This document shows, piece by piece, positions 1 through 8,294 of a stretch of DNA of 64,000 nucleotides. The notes under the pieces were generated by a model. The model searched no databases and was not told the DNA's origin. It saw only the letters and a program-made list of their open reading frames with translations. This stretch comes from Chroococcidiopsis thermalis PCC 7203. Its GTDB lineage: Bacteria > Cyanobacteriota > Cyanobacteriia > Cyanobacteriales > Chroococcidiopsidaceae. A program made the position numbers and the translations under genes. Position 1 is the first letter of the stretch, and each line of letters opens with the position of its first letter. The stretch lies in NCBI RefSeq assembly GCF_000317125.1, contig NC_019695.1, positions 3,398,336 to 3,462,335 on the forward strand, read 5' to 3'.

Positions 1-729
1 TTGCAAATCAGCTCTACGCAAGCAACTGGGGTGGTGATTGTCGGCTGCAACCCTTTGAGTTTGTTAATTGCTCGTCTTTTCCAAGAACGGGGAGAAGCCG
101 TGTCGATGATCGATACCGATCCCGTAGCGTGTCAGCAAGCCCAGGCACAGAACTTGAAGGTTTTTTCTAGCAGCGCTTTAGATACAACAGTGCTAGAAGA
201 GGCAGGACTAGCTTCTATGGGAACGTTTTTGGCAATGACCAATAATGGAGAAGTTAATTACGTCTTGGCACAAAGGGCTGTAGAAGAATTTCAACCACCA
301 AGAGTGCTGGCTGTTTTTCCCCGCAATCCACAAGCAAGTACCTCAATAAATCGCAATCGGATCGATCGAGCTTTTGGATCGGATATACCGATTAAAACTT
401 GGAACGAGTATATTAACAGCGATCGCGTAAAATTAGGCACGACAACTCTCAGCGAAGCAGGCTTTGCTTTGCAACAAGCCCATCTGCAAGCTTTGATTTG
501 GGCAGGAGAATTAGTCCCGTTACTACTAGAACGCGAAGATCGGTTACTTGTCGTTCCTGCAACAGAACAATGGCAACCAGGCGATCGCTTAATCTACTTA
601 TTACACGATCCCAGACCAAATCTATTGAAACGGCTATCGGGGGCGACACCAGCAAAACGCCTTGCTTTAGAAAAATTGCCCGAAGTCGAAGAAATTCCTC
701 TTCCGAGCCAAAATGTCTCTACAATTTAA
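1..729 (+). CDS. TrkA-N / RCK-type NAD-binding protein, probably 5'-truncated by the window edge
   Basis: The N-terminus has a Rossmann fold typical of TrkA-N (RCK) regulatory domains: a hydrophobic strand VVIVG at residues 12-16, a turn CNPLS in place of the usual GxGxxA, and an acidic end of the second strand (MIDTDP). The last 90 residues, with QWQPGDRLIYLLHDP, look like a TrkA-C domain. Such domains bind NAD(H) and gate K+ channels or cation/proton antiporters at the inner membrane face. The frame is open at base 1 and the first codon is TTG, so this may be the cytoplasmic tail of a longer antiporter or channel whose membrane part lies upstream. A free-standing TrkA protein of 242 residues is the alternative. 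The domain call is firm; the start is not. Confidence 0.75.
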   Translation: MQISSTQATGVVIVGCNPLSLLIARLFQERGEAVSMIDTDPVACQQAQAQNLKVFSSSALDTTVLEEAGLASMGTFLAMTNNGEVNYVLAQRAVEEFQPPRVLAVFPRNPQASTSINRNRIDRAFGSDIPIKTWNEYINSDRVKLGTTTLSEAGFALQQAHLQALIWAGELVPLLLEREDRLLVVPATEQWQPGDRLIYLLHDPRPNLLKRLSGATPAKRLALEKLPEVEEIPLPSQNVSTI

Positions 730-741
730 AGTCAATAAATT

Positions 742-808
742 TGTAGGGGCGGGTTTTTACCAAATACCTCAGACTCCGAGCGAGATTTTAGATAAACCCG
801 CCCGTACA
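742..808. repeat. 67-bp inverted-repeat element with TGTAGGGGCGGGTTT ends
   Basis: The ends TGTAGGGGCGGGTTT and AAACCCGCCCGTACA are near-perfect inverted repeats around about 35 bp of unrelated sequence. Related copies lie at 18650-18714 and 57894-57957. It sits between two convergent genes and could fold into a hairpin. It has no coding capacity and looks like a non-autonomous MITE-like repeat. Confidence 0.7.
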
Positions 809-817
809 AAAGACAAG

Positions 818-1471
818 TTAAGAATTTTTGATGAATTCCCGTGGCGCGTTCGTTTTTGACTGTGCGGATGTGACAGATGCAATAGGTGTTTGCTGTTTTT
901 CTTGCCATAATACGCCCAATAAGTGAACGATCGCTAACATTATGGCGCTACCGGAAATAATGTAGCTGTGGATGGTGTAGAGGTGTTCGACTGTGGTTGT
1001 ATTCACTGCACCACCACCCGTGATGACATCTCGCAGGGTAGAACCAATAAAAGGAATGGCTTCGATGGTACTTAATTCGATCCGAAAGCGCCAGTAACCG
1101 ACTTGACTCCAATCGAGAATCATTGCCGTCCAAGCTAAAGCGATCGCGTTGAGGATCAGTAAAATATTGCTAATCCAACCAGTTAACCAACTACGGCGAA
1201 ACTGCCTACCCAAGAACATCACGACCATTTGAATCAGTGCTACACCAATTAGTAAGGTTCCGGCATAATCGTGTAAGCCATGAATGATTTGACCGTTAGG
1301 AATCTCCGTATCGATCCATTGCAAAGCCTGATTCGCACCACCTGCCACTGGTTCGTAATAAAAAGATAATAAAATGCCAGTCACAGCGGCGATCGCGCAC
1401 AATGTTAACAATGCTACAGATAGTATTGTCGCCGTTCGTTTCAAAACGAATTCATAGGAAAGACTCTTCAT
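818..1471 (-). CDS. Cytochrome b6-like membrane protein (cytochrome b N-terminal domain)
   Basis: This 217-residue protein aligns by eye with the four-helix cytochrome b6 (PetB) family. Helix A carries the TGILLSFYYEP signature. Helix B has H67 and helix D has H168 and H183, 15 residues apart as in b6. The position 14 residues after H67, where b6 has its second helix-B ligand (H100), is Q81. I also see no counterpart of the cysteine that holds heme c in b6. One bis-His heme therefore looks intact while the n-side heme would have His/Gln ligation or be absent. It is a single gene with no petC or petD neighbour, so it is likely a b6 paralogue, not the core b6f subunit. Its electron partner is unknown. 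Confidence 0.8.
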   Translation of the reverse strand: MKSLSYEFVLKRTATILSVALLTLCAIAAVTGILLSFYYEPVAGGANQALQWIDTEIPNGQIIHGLHDYAGTLLIGVALIQMVVMFLGRQFRRSWLTGWISNILLILNAIALAWTAMILDWSQVGYWRFRIELSTIEAIPFIGSTLRDVITGGGAVNTTTVEHLYTIHSYIISGSAIMLAIVHLLGVLWQEKQQTPIASVTSAQSKTNAPREFIKNS

Positions 1472-1661
1472 AACTCCCGCTTCTCAGTACTCTCAAAATG
1501 TGTACTTTCTTTAAGATGCTAACCAAGTCACTCATTTGAAGAGTTCTTTCTAGAGGGGGAGATGGTAAGACATGAAGTCAGGAGTCAGAAGTCAGGAGTT
1601 GTTTAATCTCTTCTCTCCCTCAGCAACCTTGCGCTTCCTCAGCTCTCTTTCCCCTGTTCCC

Positions 1662-2363
1662 TTACTCCAAATACGACACCCAACTCGGTACAACTTGAGG
1701 CGAACCGTACCAAATTCCAGGGGCTTTGGGAGAGTGCTTGACTCCCTCTAAAATTAAATTTTCTGCTCCCTCTAAATGAGCTGCTGCGATTGGGGTAATG
1801 CCATCACCCCAACAATTTCCTTGTCCGCAGGTCAAGCGATAGCTGCTGTATGCCAGCCAACTTCCTCGCCGTCGCTGTCCGAAGATGCTCTTACCAGCAA
1901 CGCAAACGTAGCGCACTCGGGAACTGTAAAAAGCACCAGGATAGTTATTGTTGACAAAATCGAGATTCCAGCGCGTCCAGCGTTCTTGGCTAATGTGGGG
2001 AGTTCCCAGCGTGACTAACGTGGCAACAAAGCGGTAAGCTTCCCAAGGGGGAATTGCGGCGATCGCCGCATTACGAGCCAGGTAAGCTTTTTCACCTAAA
2101 TAAATTCGCGAGATCCAGCCGCCAGCAGAATGACCGATCAAATTCACTTTAGCTGTGTTGTATTGCCGTAAAACTTGCTCGACCGTGCGATGCAGTTGCA
2201 GCAAAATTGGAGTCATTGGTCTACCTCCCAACGTGGGGAACCAATCTTGTCGTTGTAAGGGAACCGTAACGGTAGGAAAGCCTGACTGTTGTAAAAATTT
2301 TTCCAACGGACGGTAGGCGATCGCAGCTTCTAAAAATCCAGGTAAAATGACGGTGGGAAGCAT
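1662..2363 (-). CDS. Alpha/beta hydrolase, lipase/esterase-like
   Basis: From the chosen ATG at 2363 the protein is 233 residues and starts directly with the first beta strand (MLPTVILPGF). The frame opens further upstream, but that extension is only translated 7-bp repeat sequence, so I excluded it. The nucleophile elbow GHSAGG places the catalytic serine near residue 79. A GDGITPI segment and a histidine in GVKHSP near the C-terminus fit the acid and the base of the triad. The fold resembles triacylglycerol lipases and PGAP1-like esterases; the substrate cannot be read from the sequence. It is divergent from cobI across a repeat-filled gap. Confidence 0.75.
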   Translation of the reverse strand: MLPTVILPGFLEAAIAYRPLEKFLQQSGFPTVTVPLQRQDWFPTLGGRPMTPILLQLHRTVEQVLRQYNTAKVNLIGHSAGGWISRIYLGEKAYLARNAAIAAIPPWEAYRFVATLVTLGTPHISQERWTRWNLDFVNNNYPGAFYSSRVRYVCVAGKSIFGQRRRGSWLAYSSYRLTCGQGNCWGDGITPIAAAHLEGAENLILEGVKHSPKAPGIWYGSPQVVPSWVSYLE

Positions 2364-2372
2364 AGACAGTAA

Positions 2373-2402
2373 CCAGTGACCAGTGACCAGTGACCAGTGA
2401 CC
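2373..2402. repeat. Heptanucleotide tandem array (CCAGTGA)n
   Basis: About four head-to-tail copies of the 7-mer CCAGTGA, a short tandemly repeated repetitive (STRR) sequence as known in cyanobacteria. It lies just upstream of the hydrolase gene and creates a false N-terminal extension of that frame. Confidence 0.85.
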
Positions 2403-2471
2403 ACGCACCACTCACCACTCACTCCACCCTACACCCTCGACAAGTAACACGCACTACTCAACTACCAACTA

Positions 2472-2507
2472 CCAATGACCAATGACCAATGACCAATGAC
2501 CAATGAC
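2472..2507. repeat. Heptanucleotide tandem array (CCAATGA)n, ending in the cobI start region
   Basis: Five copies of CCAATGA. Each unit contains an ATG, so the array offers several start-like codons just upstream of, and at, the first ATG of cobI. Confidence 0.85.
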
Positions 2508-3237
2508 GACAAATGACTCCTCAATGGCGAATGGTATTCTCTACGGTGTTAGTGTTGGTCCAGGCGATCCAGAACTGATAACGCTCAAAGGGTTGCGATC
2601 GCTGCAACAAGCTCCCGTAGTTGCTTTTCCTAGAGGAATTCAAGACAAACCAGGCATTGCCCAACAAATAATTGCTCCGTGGCTGCGATCGGATCAACAG
2701 CAGCTACCCTTAGATTTTCCCTACGTGCAAGACATTGAAGTTTTAACAAAAGCATGGCAGCTAGCCGCCAAGCAAGTTTGGGAATATTTACAGAAAGGTC
2801 AAGATGTGGCTTTTGCCTGTGAAGGGGATATTAGTTTCTACAGTACGTTTACCTATTTAGCACAGACGCTGCAACAAATGTATCCCGCAGCCGTCATCAA
2901 CTACGTTCCTGGTGTCTGCTCGCCTATGGCAGCAGCATCGGCGTTAGGGCTGCCCTTAACTGTCCGCCAAGAGCGTTTAGTCGTGCTACCAGCGATTTAT
3001 AACGTCAACGAACTAGAATCTATTTTAGACTGGGCAGAAGTCGTAGTATTGATGAAAGTAAGTTCTGTATACGAACAAGTATGGCAAGTCTTGCAGCGCA
3101 AATCCCTACTGCAACACAGTTGGATAGTAGAACGAGCTACATTACCAAATATGGTGATATATAAAGATTTAAGCGATCGCCCGCACCTACAATTACCCTA
3201 CTTTTCGTTACTCGTCGTCCAAGTCAGTCGTCAGTGA
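2503..3237 (+). CDS. cobI: Precorrin-2 C20-methyltransferase
   Basis: CobI/CbiL transfers a methyl group from S-adenosylmethionine to C20 of precorrin-2 (or the cobalt form) in cobalamin synthesis in the cytoplasm. The N-terminal signature GVSVGPGDPELITLKG is the SAM-binding loop of tetrapyrrole methylases. Further family blocks follow: the acidic CEGDISFYSTF segment and the PGVCSPMAAASALGLPL region typical of C20 enzymes. The length of 244 residues fits. The first ATG (2503) lies in a heptamer array; an in-frame ATG at 2524 just before the first beta strand could be the real start. The stop codon overlaps another heptamer array. No cobalamin riboswitch was evident upstream, and no other cob gene is adjacent. 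Confidence 0.92.
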   Translation: MTTNDSSMANGILYGVSVGPGDPELITLKGLRSLQQAPVVAFPRGIQDKPGIAQQIIAPWLRSDQQQLPLDFPYVQDIEVLTKAWQLAAKQVWEYLQKGQDVAFACEGDISFYSTFTYLAQTLQQMYPAAVINYVPGVCSPMAAASALGLPLTVRQERLVVLPAIYNVNELESILDWAEVVVLMKVSSVYEQVWQVLQRKSLLQHSWIVERATLPNMVIYKDLSDRPHLQLPYFSLLVVQVSRQ

Positions 3238-3276
3238 CTAGCGACTAGTCACTAGTCACTAGTCACTAGTCGCTAG
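3232..3276. repeat. Heptanucleotide array (GTCACTA)n at the cobI 3' end
   Basis: Six imperfect copies of a 7-mer (CAGTGACTAGCGACTAGTCACTA and so on). The cobI stop codon TGA at 3235-3237 lies in the first unit. Confidence 0.8.
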
Positions 3277-3282
3277 AATTAT

Positions 3283-3400
3283 TTGTCCCCCTTGTCCCCC
3301 TTGTCCCCCTTGTCCCCCTTGTCCCCCTTCGCCCCCTAATCCCCCTTGTCCCCCTTGTCCCCCTTGTCCCCCTAATCCCCCTTGTCCCCCTTGTCTCCCC
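3283..3400. repeat. Nine-base tandem array (GTCCCCCTT)n upstream of the tonB-like gene
   Basis: About 13 copies of the 9-mer GTCCCCCTT, a few varied to CGCCCCCTT or AATCCCCCTT. The complementary strand reads G5-ACAA-G5 repeatedly, a sequence able to form G-quadruplexes. It ends about 17 bp before the ATG of the TonB-like gene, so it occupies the place where promoter and ribosome binding site would be expected. The same unit recurs at 8190-8217, 35608-35637, 44765-44812, 49472-49558, 54706-54723, 57241-57290 and inside recJ. Confidence 0.9.
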
Positions 3401-3416
3401 TACTCCCTAATTACTG

Positions 3417-4772
3417 ATGTCTACTTCCTCTCTAGTTCAAGCTTTACCTGAAGCATGGCGATCGACAAATGGACTGGCAATTTTGGGTTCGCTCGGCATT
3501 CACACCCTACTATTGGTAGGGCTGCCTTTTGTCTCGCTAGATCCGCAAGAAGTTGATTTACAGAGTAGTATCGGAGTCGTGGAGTTGTCTCCCGAAGAAC
3601 GCAGCCGCGTACCGCAAGTAGCAGCAGATCCATCTGTCATCCCGCCTGTCAATACTGCTCAACAGCAAGCGCCTGCGCCTGCTCAGGGTTTTCAGTCAGA
3701 AATCTTACCCCCTCTGCCCGCACCATCACCTTTTTTACCACCACCGCCTGGGACTACGCCAATGTACCAAATGCCCAGTAGCGATTCATTACCTCCACCT
3801 GCGCCTATCCCCTTACCACCGCCACCTCAAAATTTACTCTCGCAAAATCCTTTTGGACAGCCCCCAGCACCACAGCCAAACCAAGCAAATCAAAATATCC
3901 AAATGCGGCAATTAGCGCCGCCAGCTAATGCCTTACCACCGATTCCCGATCTGCCTCCAACGCAAAATTTGCAGCCAAGTCCACCAATAGCCCAACCACC
4001 CAAAAATTCACCCGATCGCGCTCAACAAGAAAGGATGGCACGGCAAAATGCCCTGGCGCAACGGTTGGCAGCAAATCGCAGTAAAGCCGATACTTCCCCA
4101 ACGAGCGATCGCGAACGGCTTTTGGACGCAGCAGCGCAACAGCAAGTTCAACGAGCCAAAGAACGCGAGGAACGTGCCTCTCGCTTAGCAGCCTCTTTAC
4201 AACAGCGGCAATCTAATCCCGCACCGACTAATCCTCCAGCCACGAATCCAAATAGCGATCGCGCCTCTCGCCTCGCAGCCATACTCCAACAGCGACAACA
4301 GCAATCTAATCCCACACCGACTACCCCGCCAGCGACAAATCCGAATAGCGATCGCGCCTCCCGTTTGGCAGCACTTCAGCAACGTCTTGCCCGACCGATC
4401 GGCGCTCGACCTGACTTTAAACCCGAATCGGGATCTACGCAGACAATTGCTCAAATTGAAGCCTTGCAGCAACAGTATCAAAAAGTACAACAAGCTTATC
4501 CGCAATTTGTCACGGCTGCGCCAATCCGCAAACGAGTTCCTGTATGTAATAAAAAACTCAATGGCGGCGAAGCGATTATTGCAGCACTAACCGATCCCAC
4601 GGGCAAAATTGTGATTGGACCCGACGTGATTTCTAAAGATAGTCCTAGCGCCGTACAACAAGCTGCGATTCGCTATGTCAAACGCTATCCATTCACCAAG
4701 TCGGCTGCTCCCGTGAATCAAACCTTTCGTCTAGAATTCAGCCACAATCCTAGATTATGTTCTAGAAAGTAG
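3417..4772 (+). CDS. TonB-like energy transducer with proline-rich linker
   Basis: The 451-residue protein has the TonB layout: a short cytoplasmic start, one membrane segment around residues 21-40, a long proline- and glutamine-rich periplasmic linker, and a C-terminal domain of about 90 residues (from VPVCNKKLNGGEA on) resembling a TonB/TolA C-terminus. TonB passes proton-motive energy from ExbB/ExbD to outer-membrane transporters; no exbBD or receptor gene is in this window. Residues about 250-325 hold three copies of a DRASRLAA...LQQRQ unit, partly encoded by HIP1 octamers. The linker composition is low complexity, so only the membrane anchor and the C-terminal domain support the call. 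Confidence 0.7.
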   Translation: MSTSSLVQALPEAWRSTNGLAILGSLGIHTLLLVGLPFVSLDPQEVDLQSSIGVVELSPEERSRVPQVAADPSVIPPVNTAQQQAPAPAQGFQSEILPPLPAPSPFLPPPPGTTPMYQMPSSDSLPPPAPIPLPPPPQNLLSQNPFGQPPAPQPNQANQNIQMRQLAPPANALPPIPDLPPTQNLQPSPPIAQPPKNSPDRAQQERMARQNALAQRLAANRSKADTSPTSDRERLLDAAAQQQVQRAKEREERASRLAASLQQRQSNPAPTNPPATNPNSDRASRLAAILQQRQQQSNPTPTTPPATNPNSDRASRLAALQQRLARPIGARPDFKPESGSTQTIAQIEALQQQYQKVQQAYPQFVTAAPIRKRVPVCNKKLNGGEAIIAALTDPTGKIVIGPDVISKDSPSAVQQAAIRYVKRYPFTKSAAPVNQTFRLEFSHNPRLCSRK

Positions 4773-5269
4773 TGCAACAATTCTGTTTGACTCTGCTGCT
4801 AAAGTTAGCTGCGATCGCTCAGTCATAGCTAACTCATACAATAATTTTTGGTTCAGGCAAGTCTCCCCCTAGTCCCCCTTTTTAAGGAGGGAAATAAAGC
4901 CCCCTTTTTAAGGGGGTTGGGGGATCTTCGATTATTCAAAATTACTATAAGTTACGTCATCTATCACTTGATAATTTCATATACATCTATCTAAAGAGAT
5001 ACTTTTTAATATTTGTAAATTCGCTATTCTTAGCCTCAGACATCAATATAAGACATAAATGAAATTTGAATATTCAAACTTTTTCTGTTAGTTCTCATCT
5101 GATATTGGGAATGATAACTATATCGATCTAGGTTGCAATTTTTATGCATCAAATCAGTATAGTAGGAAGTTCGCAAACTTTTTTGACTCGTAGACCTTAT
5201 TGCTAATAACAGCGATCGCAAAACTGCATCCATTATTATCATCTTTGGTTAGCAATTGGGCAAGAAATC
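4773..5269. other. Intergenic region with a CCCCCTTTTTAAGG hairpin element
   Basis: No gene is evident in these 497 bp. At about 4862-4926 two runs related to AGTCCCCCTTTTTAAGGAGG and CCCCCTTTTTAAGGGGG form inverted repeats ending in GGGGGATCTT, similar in style to the elements at 37147-37440. The rest is AT-rich and probably carries the promoter of the histidine kinase gene. Confidence 0.6.
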
Positions 5270-7348
5270 ATGAATCAAGAGCCAACCCCTGAATCCCTGA
5301 GCGCAACTATTAGTCAACTGAAACAAATCAACGAACAATTACAGCTTCAAGTTGCAGCACACCAGCGGGCAGAGGCAGAAGTTCGATTTTTGCATGGCAT
5401 TACCCAGTTTATTAATGAATCTCACGATTTTCACTCTGCATTAGCGATCGCGCTAGAAAAAATCTGTCAGTTTACTGGCTGGCAATTTGGTGAAGCATGG
5501 ACTCCCAGTTCTGACGATCGAAATTTAACATGTAGCCCTGCTTGGTACAGTGCCGACCCAAGCTTAGAGCAATTTCGCCACAGCAGCGAAGGATATAAAT
5601 TTGCTGCCAATATCGGTTTACCTGGGCGTGTTTGGGTGTCAAAGCGTCCTGAGTGGTTGCACATTTCTCAGGAACCAGAAACCATATTTTTACGCAAATC
5701 CTTTGCAGATCGAGTTGGATTCAAAACGGCGTTGGGTATGCCAATTGTTGATAGTGGCGATCGCGTTCTAGCGGTGTTGGTATTTTTCATGTTTGCATCT
5801 TGCGCAGAAAATACCCATTTAATCGAGTTGGTTGCAACTATTGCTGTTCAGCTAGGCACTTTATTACAACGCCAACAAGCAGAAGCAGCACTATATCAAA
5901 GTCAAGCATGGCTGCAAGCAATTTTAGATAATTCCACAGCACTAATTTATATCAAAGATTTAGATGGAAAATATTTACTCGTCAATGTCTGGTTTAGCCT
6001 TCTATTCTATCCCGATCGCGCTGGGGTAAAAGGAAAAACTGACTACGACATTTTCCCTCCAGAAATTGCTGCTGTTTTACAGCAAAACGATCGAAAAGTT
6101 ATAGCTGCTAAATCTCCAATTGATTGGGAAGAGCTGTTACCACATGAGGATGACGGTTTACATACCTATCTTTCCATTAAATTTTCTCTCTATAACGAAC
6201 GCGGTGAACCTTATGCGATTTGTGGAATTTCTACCGATATTACCGAACGCAAACGCGCTGAAGATGCCCTACGTTCCAGTATGGCGACAAATAGAGCTTT
6301 ACTCAATGCGATCCCAGACTTGATGTTTCGCATCAATCGTTCGGGAGTTTTTGTCAACTTCAAAGCCGCAAAAGGCGATCGCTTGCACCTACCAGCACAT
6401 GAATTTTTAGGTAAACATTTATCTGAAGTATTTCCTACTGAAATTGCCAAAGCATTTGATAGTTGTATAAAACGTACTTTATTTACTAATGAAGTGCAAA
6501 TTTTAGAATGTCAGCTGATTGTAAATGATGAATTCAGAGATTACGAATTACGCATTGCTGTCAGTGCTGAAAATGAAGTCATGGCAATCGTTCGCGATAT
6601 TACCGATCGCAAGCGAACGGAAGCAGAAATTCGCCTTGCTTTAGAAAAAGAGAAAGAGCTAGGAGAACTCAAATCGCGGTTTGTAACGATGGCTTCCCAT
6701 GAATTTCGCACGCCTCTAGCAACGATTTTATCTTCTTCAGAATTGCTCGAACACTACAGTCATAAATGGAGTGAAGATCGAAAACTAAATCATTTACAAA
6801 GAATTCAAACATCTGTAAAACACATGACTCAATTATTAAATGACGTACTCTTAATTGGTAAAGCCGAGGCTGGTAAATTAGAATTTAAACCCCTACTCAT
6901 CGACCTCAAACAATTTTGTCACGAAATTGTTGAAGAAATTCAATTAACGGCTAGCGATCGCCAAATTATTTTTCAGTGTCACGCAGACGAGCGGATTACG
7001 GGAATGATGGATGAGAAATTGCTACGTCATATTTTTATCAATCTCCTTTCCAATGCTGTTAAGTATTCCCCTGCCGACAGTCCAGTTAATTTTGAATTAA
7101 CTAACGAATGCGACACAGTTATTTTTCGGGTTCGAGATCGAGGAATTGGTATTCCCTTAGTAGAGCAAGCAGAAATTTTTAGTAGTTTCCACCGTGCTAG
7201 TAACGTCGGAAATATTTCTGGTACAGGACTCGGTTTAGCGATCGTGAAAAAATCAATCGATTTACACGATGGCAAAATTGCAGTTGAAAGTTCAGTTGGC
7301 TTAGGCACGATTTTCACTGTAGTACTTCCTTTAAACAAGCAGGTATAG
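5270..7348 (+). CDS. Sensor histidine kinase: GAF-PAS-PAS-HisKA-HATPase
   Basis: A short coiled coil (residues about 1-40) is followed by a GAF domain (45-200), a first PAS (from AWLQAILDNSTALIYIKD, about 213-335), a second PAS (340-455), a HisKA dimerisation domain and an HATPase domain. The H-box ASHEFRTPL puts the phosphorylated histidine at 477. The N-box (LLSNAVKYSP), G1 (RDRGIGIP), F-box (FSSFHRA) and G2 (GTGLGLAIVKK) are all intact, so it should be active. No membrane helix is seen, so it is cytoplasmic; the GAF lacks an obvious chromophore cysteine motif. The gene ends 10 bp before the next response regulator gene, which is its likely partner. The signal is unknown. Confidence 0.93.
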   Translation: MNQEPTPESLSATISQLKQINEQLQLQVAAHQRAEAEVRFLHGITQFINESHDFHSALAIALEKICQFTGWQFGEAWTPSSDDRNLTCSPAWYSADPSLEQFRHSSEGYKFAANIGLPGRVWVSKRPEWLHISQEPETIFLRKSFADRVGFKTALGMPIVDSGDRVLAVLVFFMFASCAENTHLIELVATIAVQLGTLLQRQQAEAALYQSQAWLQAILDNSTALIYIKDLDGKYLLVNVWFSLLFYPDRAGVKGKTDYDIFPPEIAAVLQQNDRKVIAAKSPIDWEELLPHEDDGLHTYLSIKFSLYNERGEPYAICGISTDITERKRAEDALRSSMATNRALLNAIPDLMFRINRSGVFVNFKAAKGDRLHLPAHEFLGKHLSEVFPTEIAKAFDSCIKRTLFTNEVQILECQLIVNDEFRDYELRIAVSAENEVMAIVRDITDRKRTEAEIRLALEKEKELGELKSRFVTMASHEFRTPLATILSSSELLEHYSHKWSEDRKLNHLQRIQTSVKHMTQLLNDVLLIGKAEAGKLEFKPLLIDLKQFCHEIVEEIQLTASDRQIIFQCHADERITGMMDEKLLRHIFINLLSNAVKYSPADSPVNFELTNECDTVIFRVRDRGIGIPLVEQAEIFSSFHRASNVGNISGTGLGLAIVKKSIDLHDGKIAVESSVGLGTIFTVVLPLNKQV

Positions 7349-7358
7349 GTACAAAAAC

Positions 7359-8057
7359 ATGGCTAAAATTCTTGTGATTGAAGACGAACCAGATGTTAGA
7401 AATAATCTCGTAGAACTGCTAGAGTCAGAAGACTTTGACGTTGCTAGTTCAGAAAATGGTTTGATGGGAGCGCTGTGGGCGCAGCAGTATTTACCAGACT
7501 TAATTATTTGCGATGTCATGATGCCAGAAATTGACGGCTATGAGGTACTCGCTGCTCTACGGGAAGAAGCAACAACAGCTACAATTCCTTTTGTTTTTCT
7601 CACAGCAATGGCTGATAAAGCAAATGTCCGTCAAGGCATGGAGTTAGGAGCAGATGATTATTTAACTAAACCTTTTACTAGGGAAGAATTATTAGGAGCA
7701 GTTACCACTCGGCTAGCAAAACAGCAAGCGGTGGCACAACAATACCAAGCAGAATACAAAAGAGCAGAAGCGCTTAAACAAAGAGTACAAGAGCTACAAC
7801 AGTATATTGAAACAAAAGATGAAGTCTTGCAGCAATTACAGCAAAATTTGTCTAGTACTGTACCGAAACTGAATATCGCGATTAATATTCTCAAGAATCT
7901 CACACCTGGCGCGCAACGCGATCGCTGTTTAGCAATTATTCAAACAGCCTGTGCTGAGGAAATTTCTATGTTAAGTCAACTTCCCTACTCCAAGATTTTT
8001 ACAGAGGAATTATCAGAGTTGTTACGCCAATGTCAAATTACCAATGAAGAAACTTAG
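7359..8057 (+). CDS. Response regulator with REC domain and DHp-like helical C-terminus
   Basis: Residues 1-122 form a CheY-like receiver with the acidic pair in IEDEPD, the phosphorylatable D52 (CDVMMP), the threonine in FLTA and lysine in TKPF. Then comes a coiled coil rich in Q and E (about 125-165), followed by a segment with AINILKN and QRDRCLAIIQTACAEEISML, which resembles the DHp domain of histidine kinases. The usual phospho-histidine position appears to be Gln, so it is probably a dimerisation or docking module and not a kinase. It follows the histidine kinase gene by 10 bp and is very likely co-transcribed and phosphorylated by it. No DNA-binding domain is present. Confidence 0.9.
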   Translation: MAKILVIEDEPDVRNNLVELLESEDFDVASSENGLMGALWAQQYLPDLIICDVMMPEIDGYEVLAALREEATTATIPFVFLTAMADKANVRQGMELGADDYLTKPFTREELLGAVTTRLAKQQAVAQQYQAEYKRAEALKQRVQELQQYIETKDEVLQQLQQNLSSTVPKLNIAINILKNLTPGAQRDRCLAIIQTACAEEISMLSQLPYSKIFTEELSELLRQCQITNEET

Positions 8058-8294
8058 AATGTAGTGAGGAGCGAGGGGAATTTTGGATTGGTAATGGGTT
8101 GGTAGTTGATGGTTGATGGTTGTTGGTTGATGGTTGTTGGTTGTTGGTTCTTGCTCCCTCCGCTCTCTTCTCTCCCTCAGCTCTCTTCTCCCTTGTCTCC
8201 CTTGTCTCCCTTGTCCCAATTTTGAATTTTGAATGCGCTAATTTTGAATTCTCTTTGTCCCCCCCCTGCTCCCTTTACTATCTTTCTAATTCAA
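8058..8294. repeat. Repeat-filled gap between two response regulator genes
   Basis: The 237 bp contain TTGATGGTTG heptamers (8085-8150), CTCCCTC/AGCTCTCTTCTC runs and three copies of the 9-mer CCTTGTCTC/CCTTGTCCC around 8190-8217. I see no gene or clear promoter. Confidence 0.7.

Noticed and set aside
2364-2411. N-terminal extension of the alpha/beta hydrolase
   Set aside because: It is the translation of CCAGTGA heptamers; the fold begins at the ATG at 2363.
3283-3400. Array resembling a CRISPR
   Set aside because: Units are 9 bp, directly adjacent, with no spacers and no cas genes nearby.
8022-8219. 65-codon minus frame of repeat sequence
   Set aside because: Reads GRQGRQGRR and TTNNHQPTT from repeat units; not a gene.
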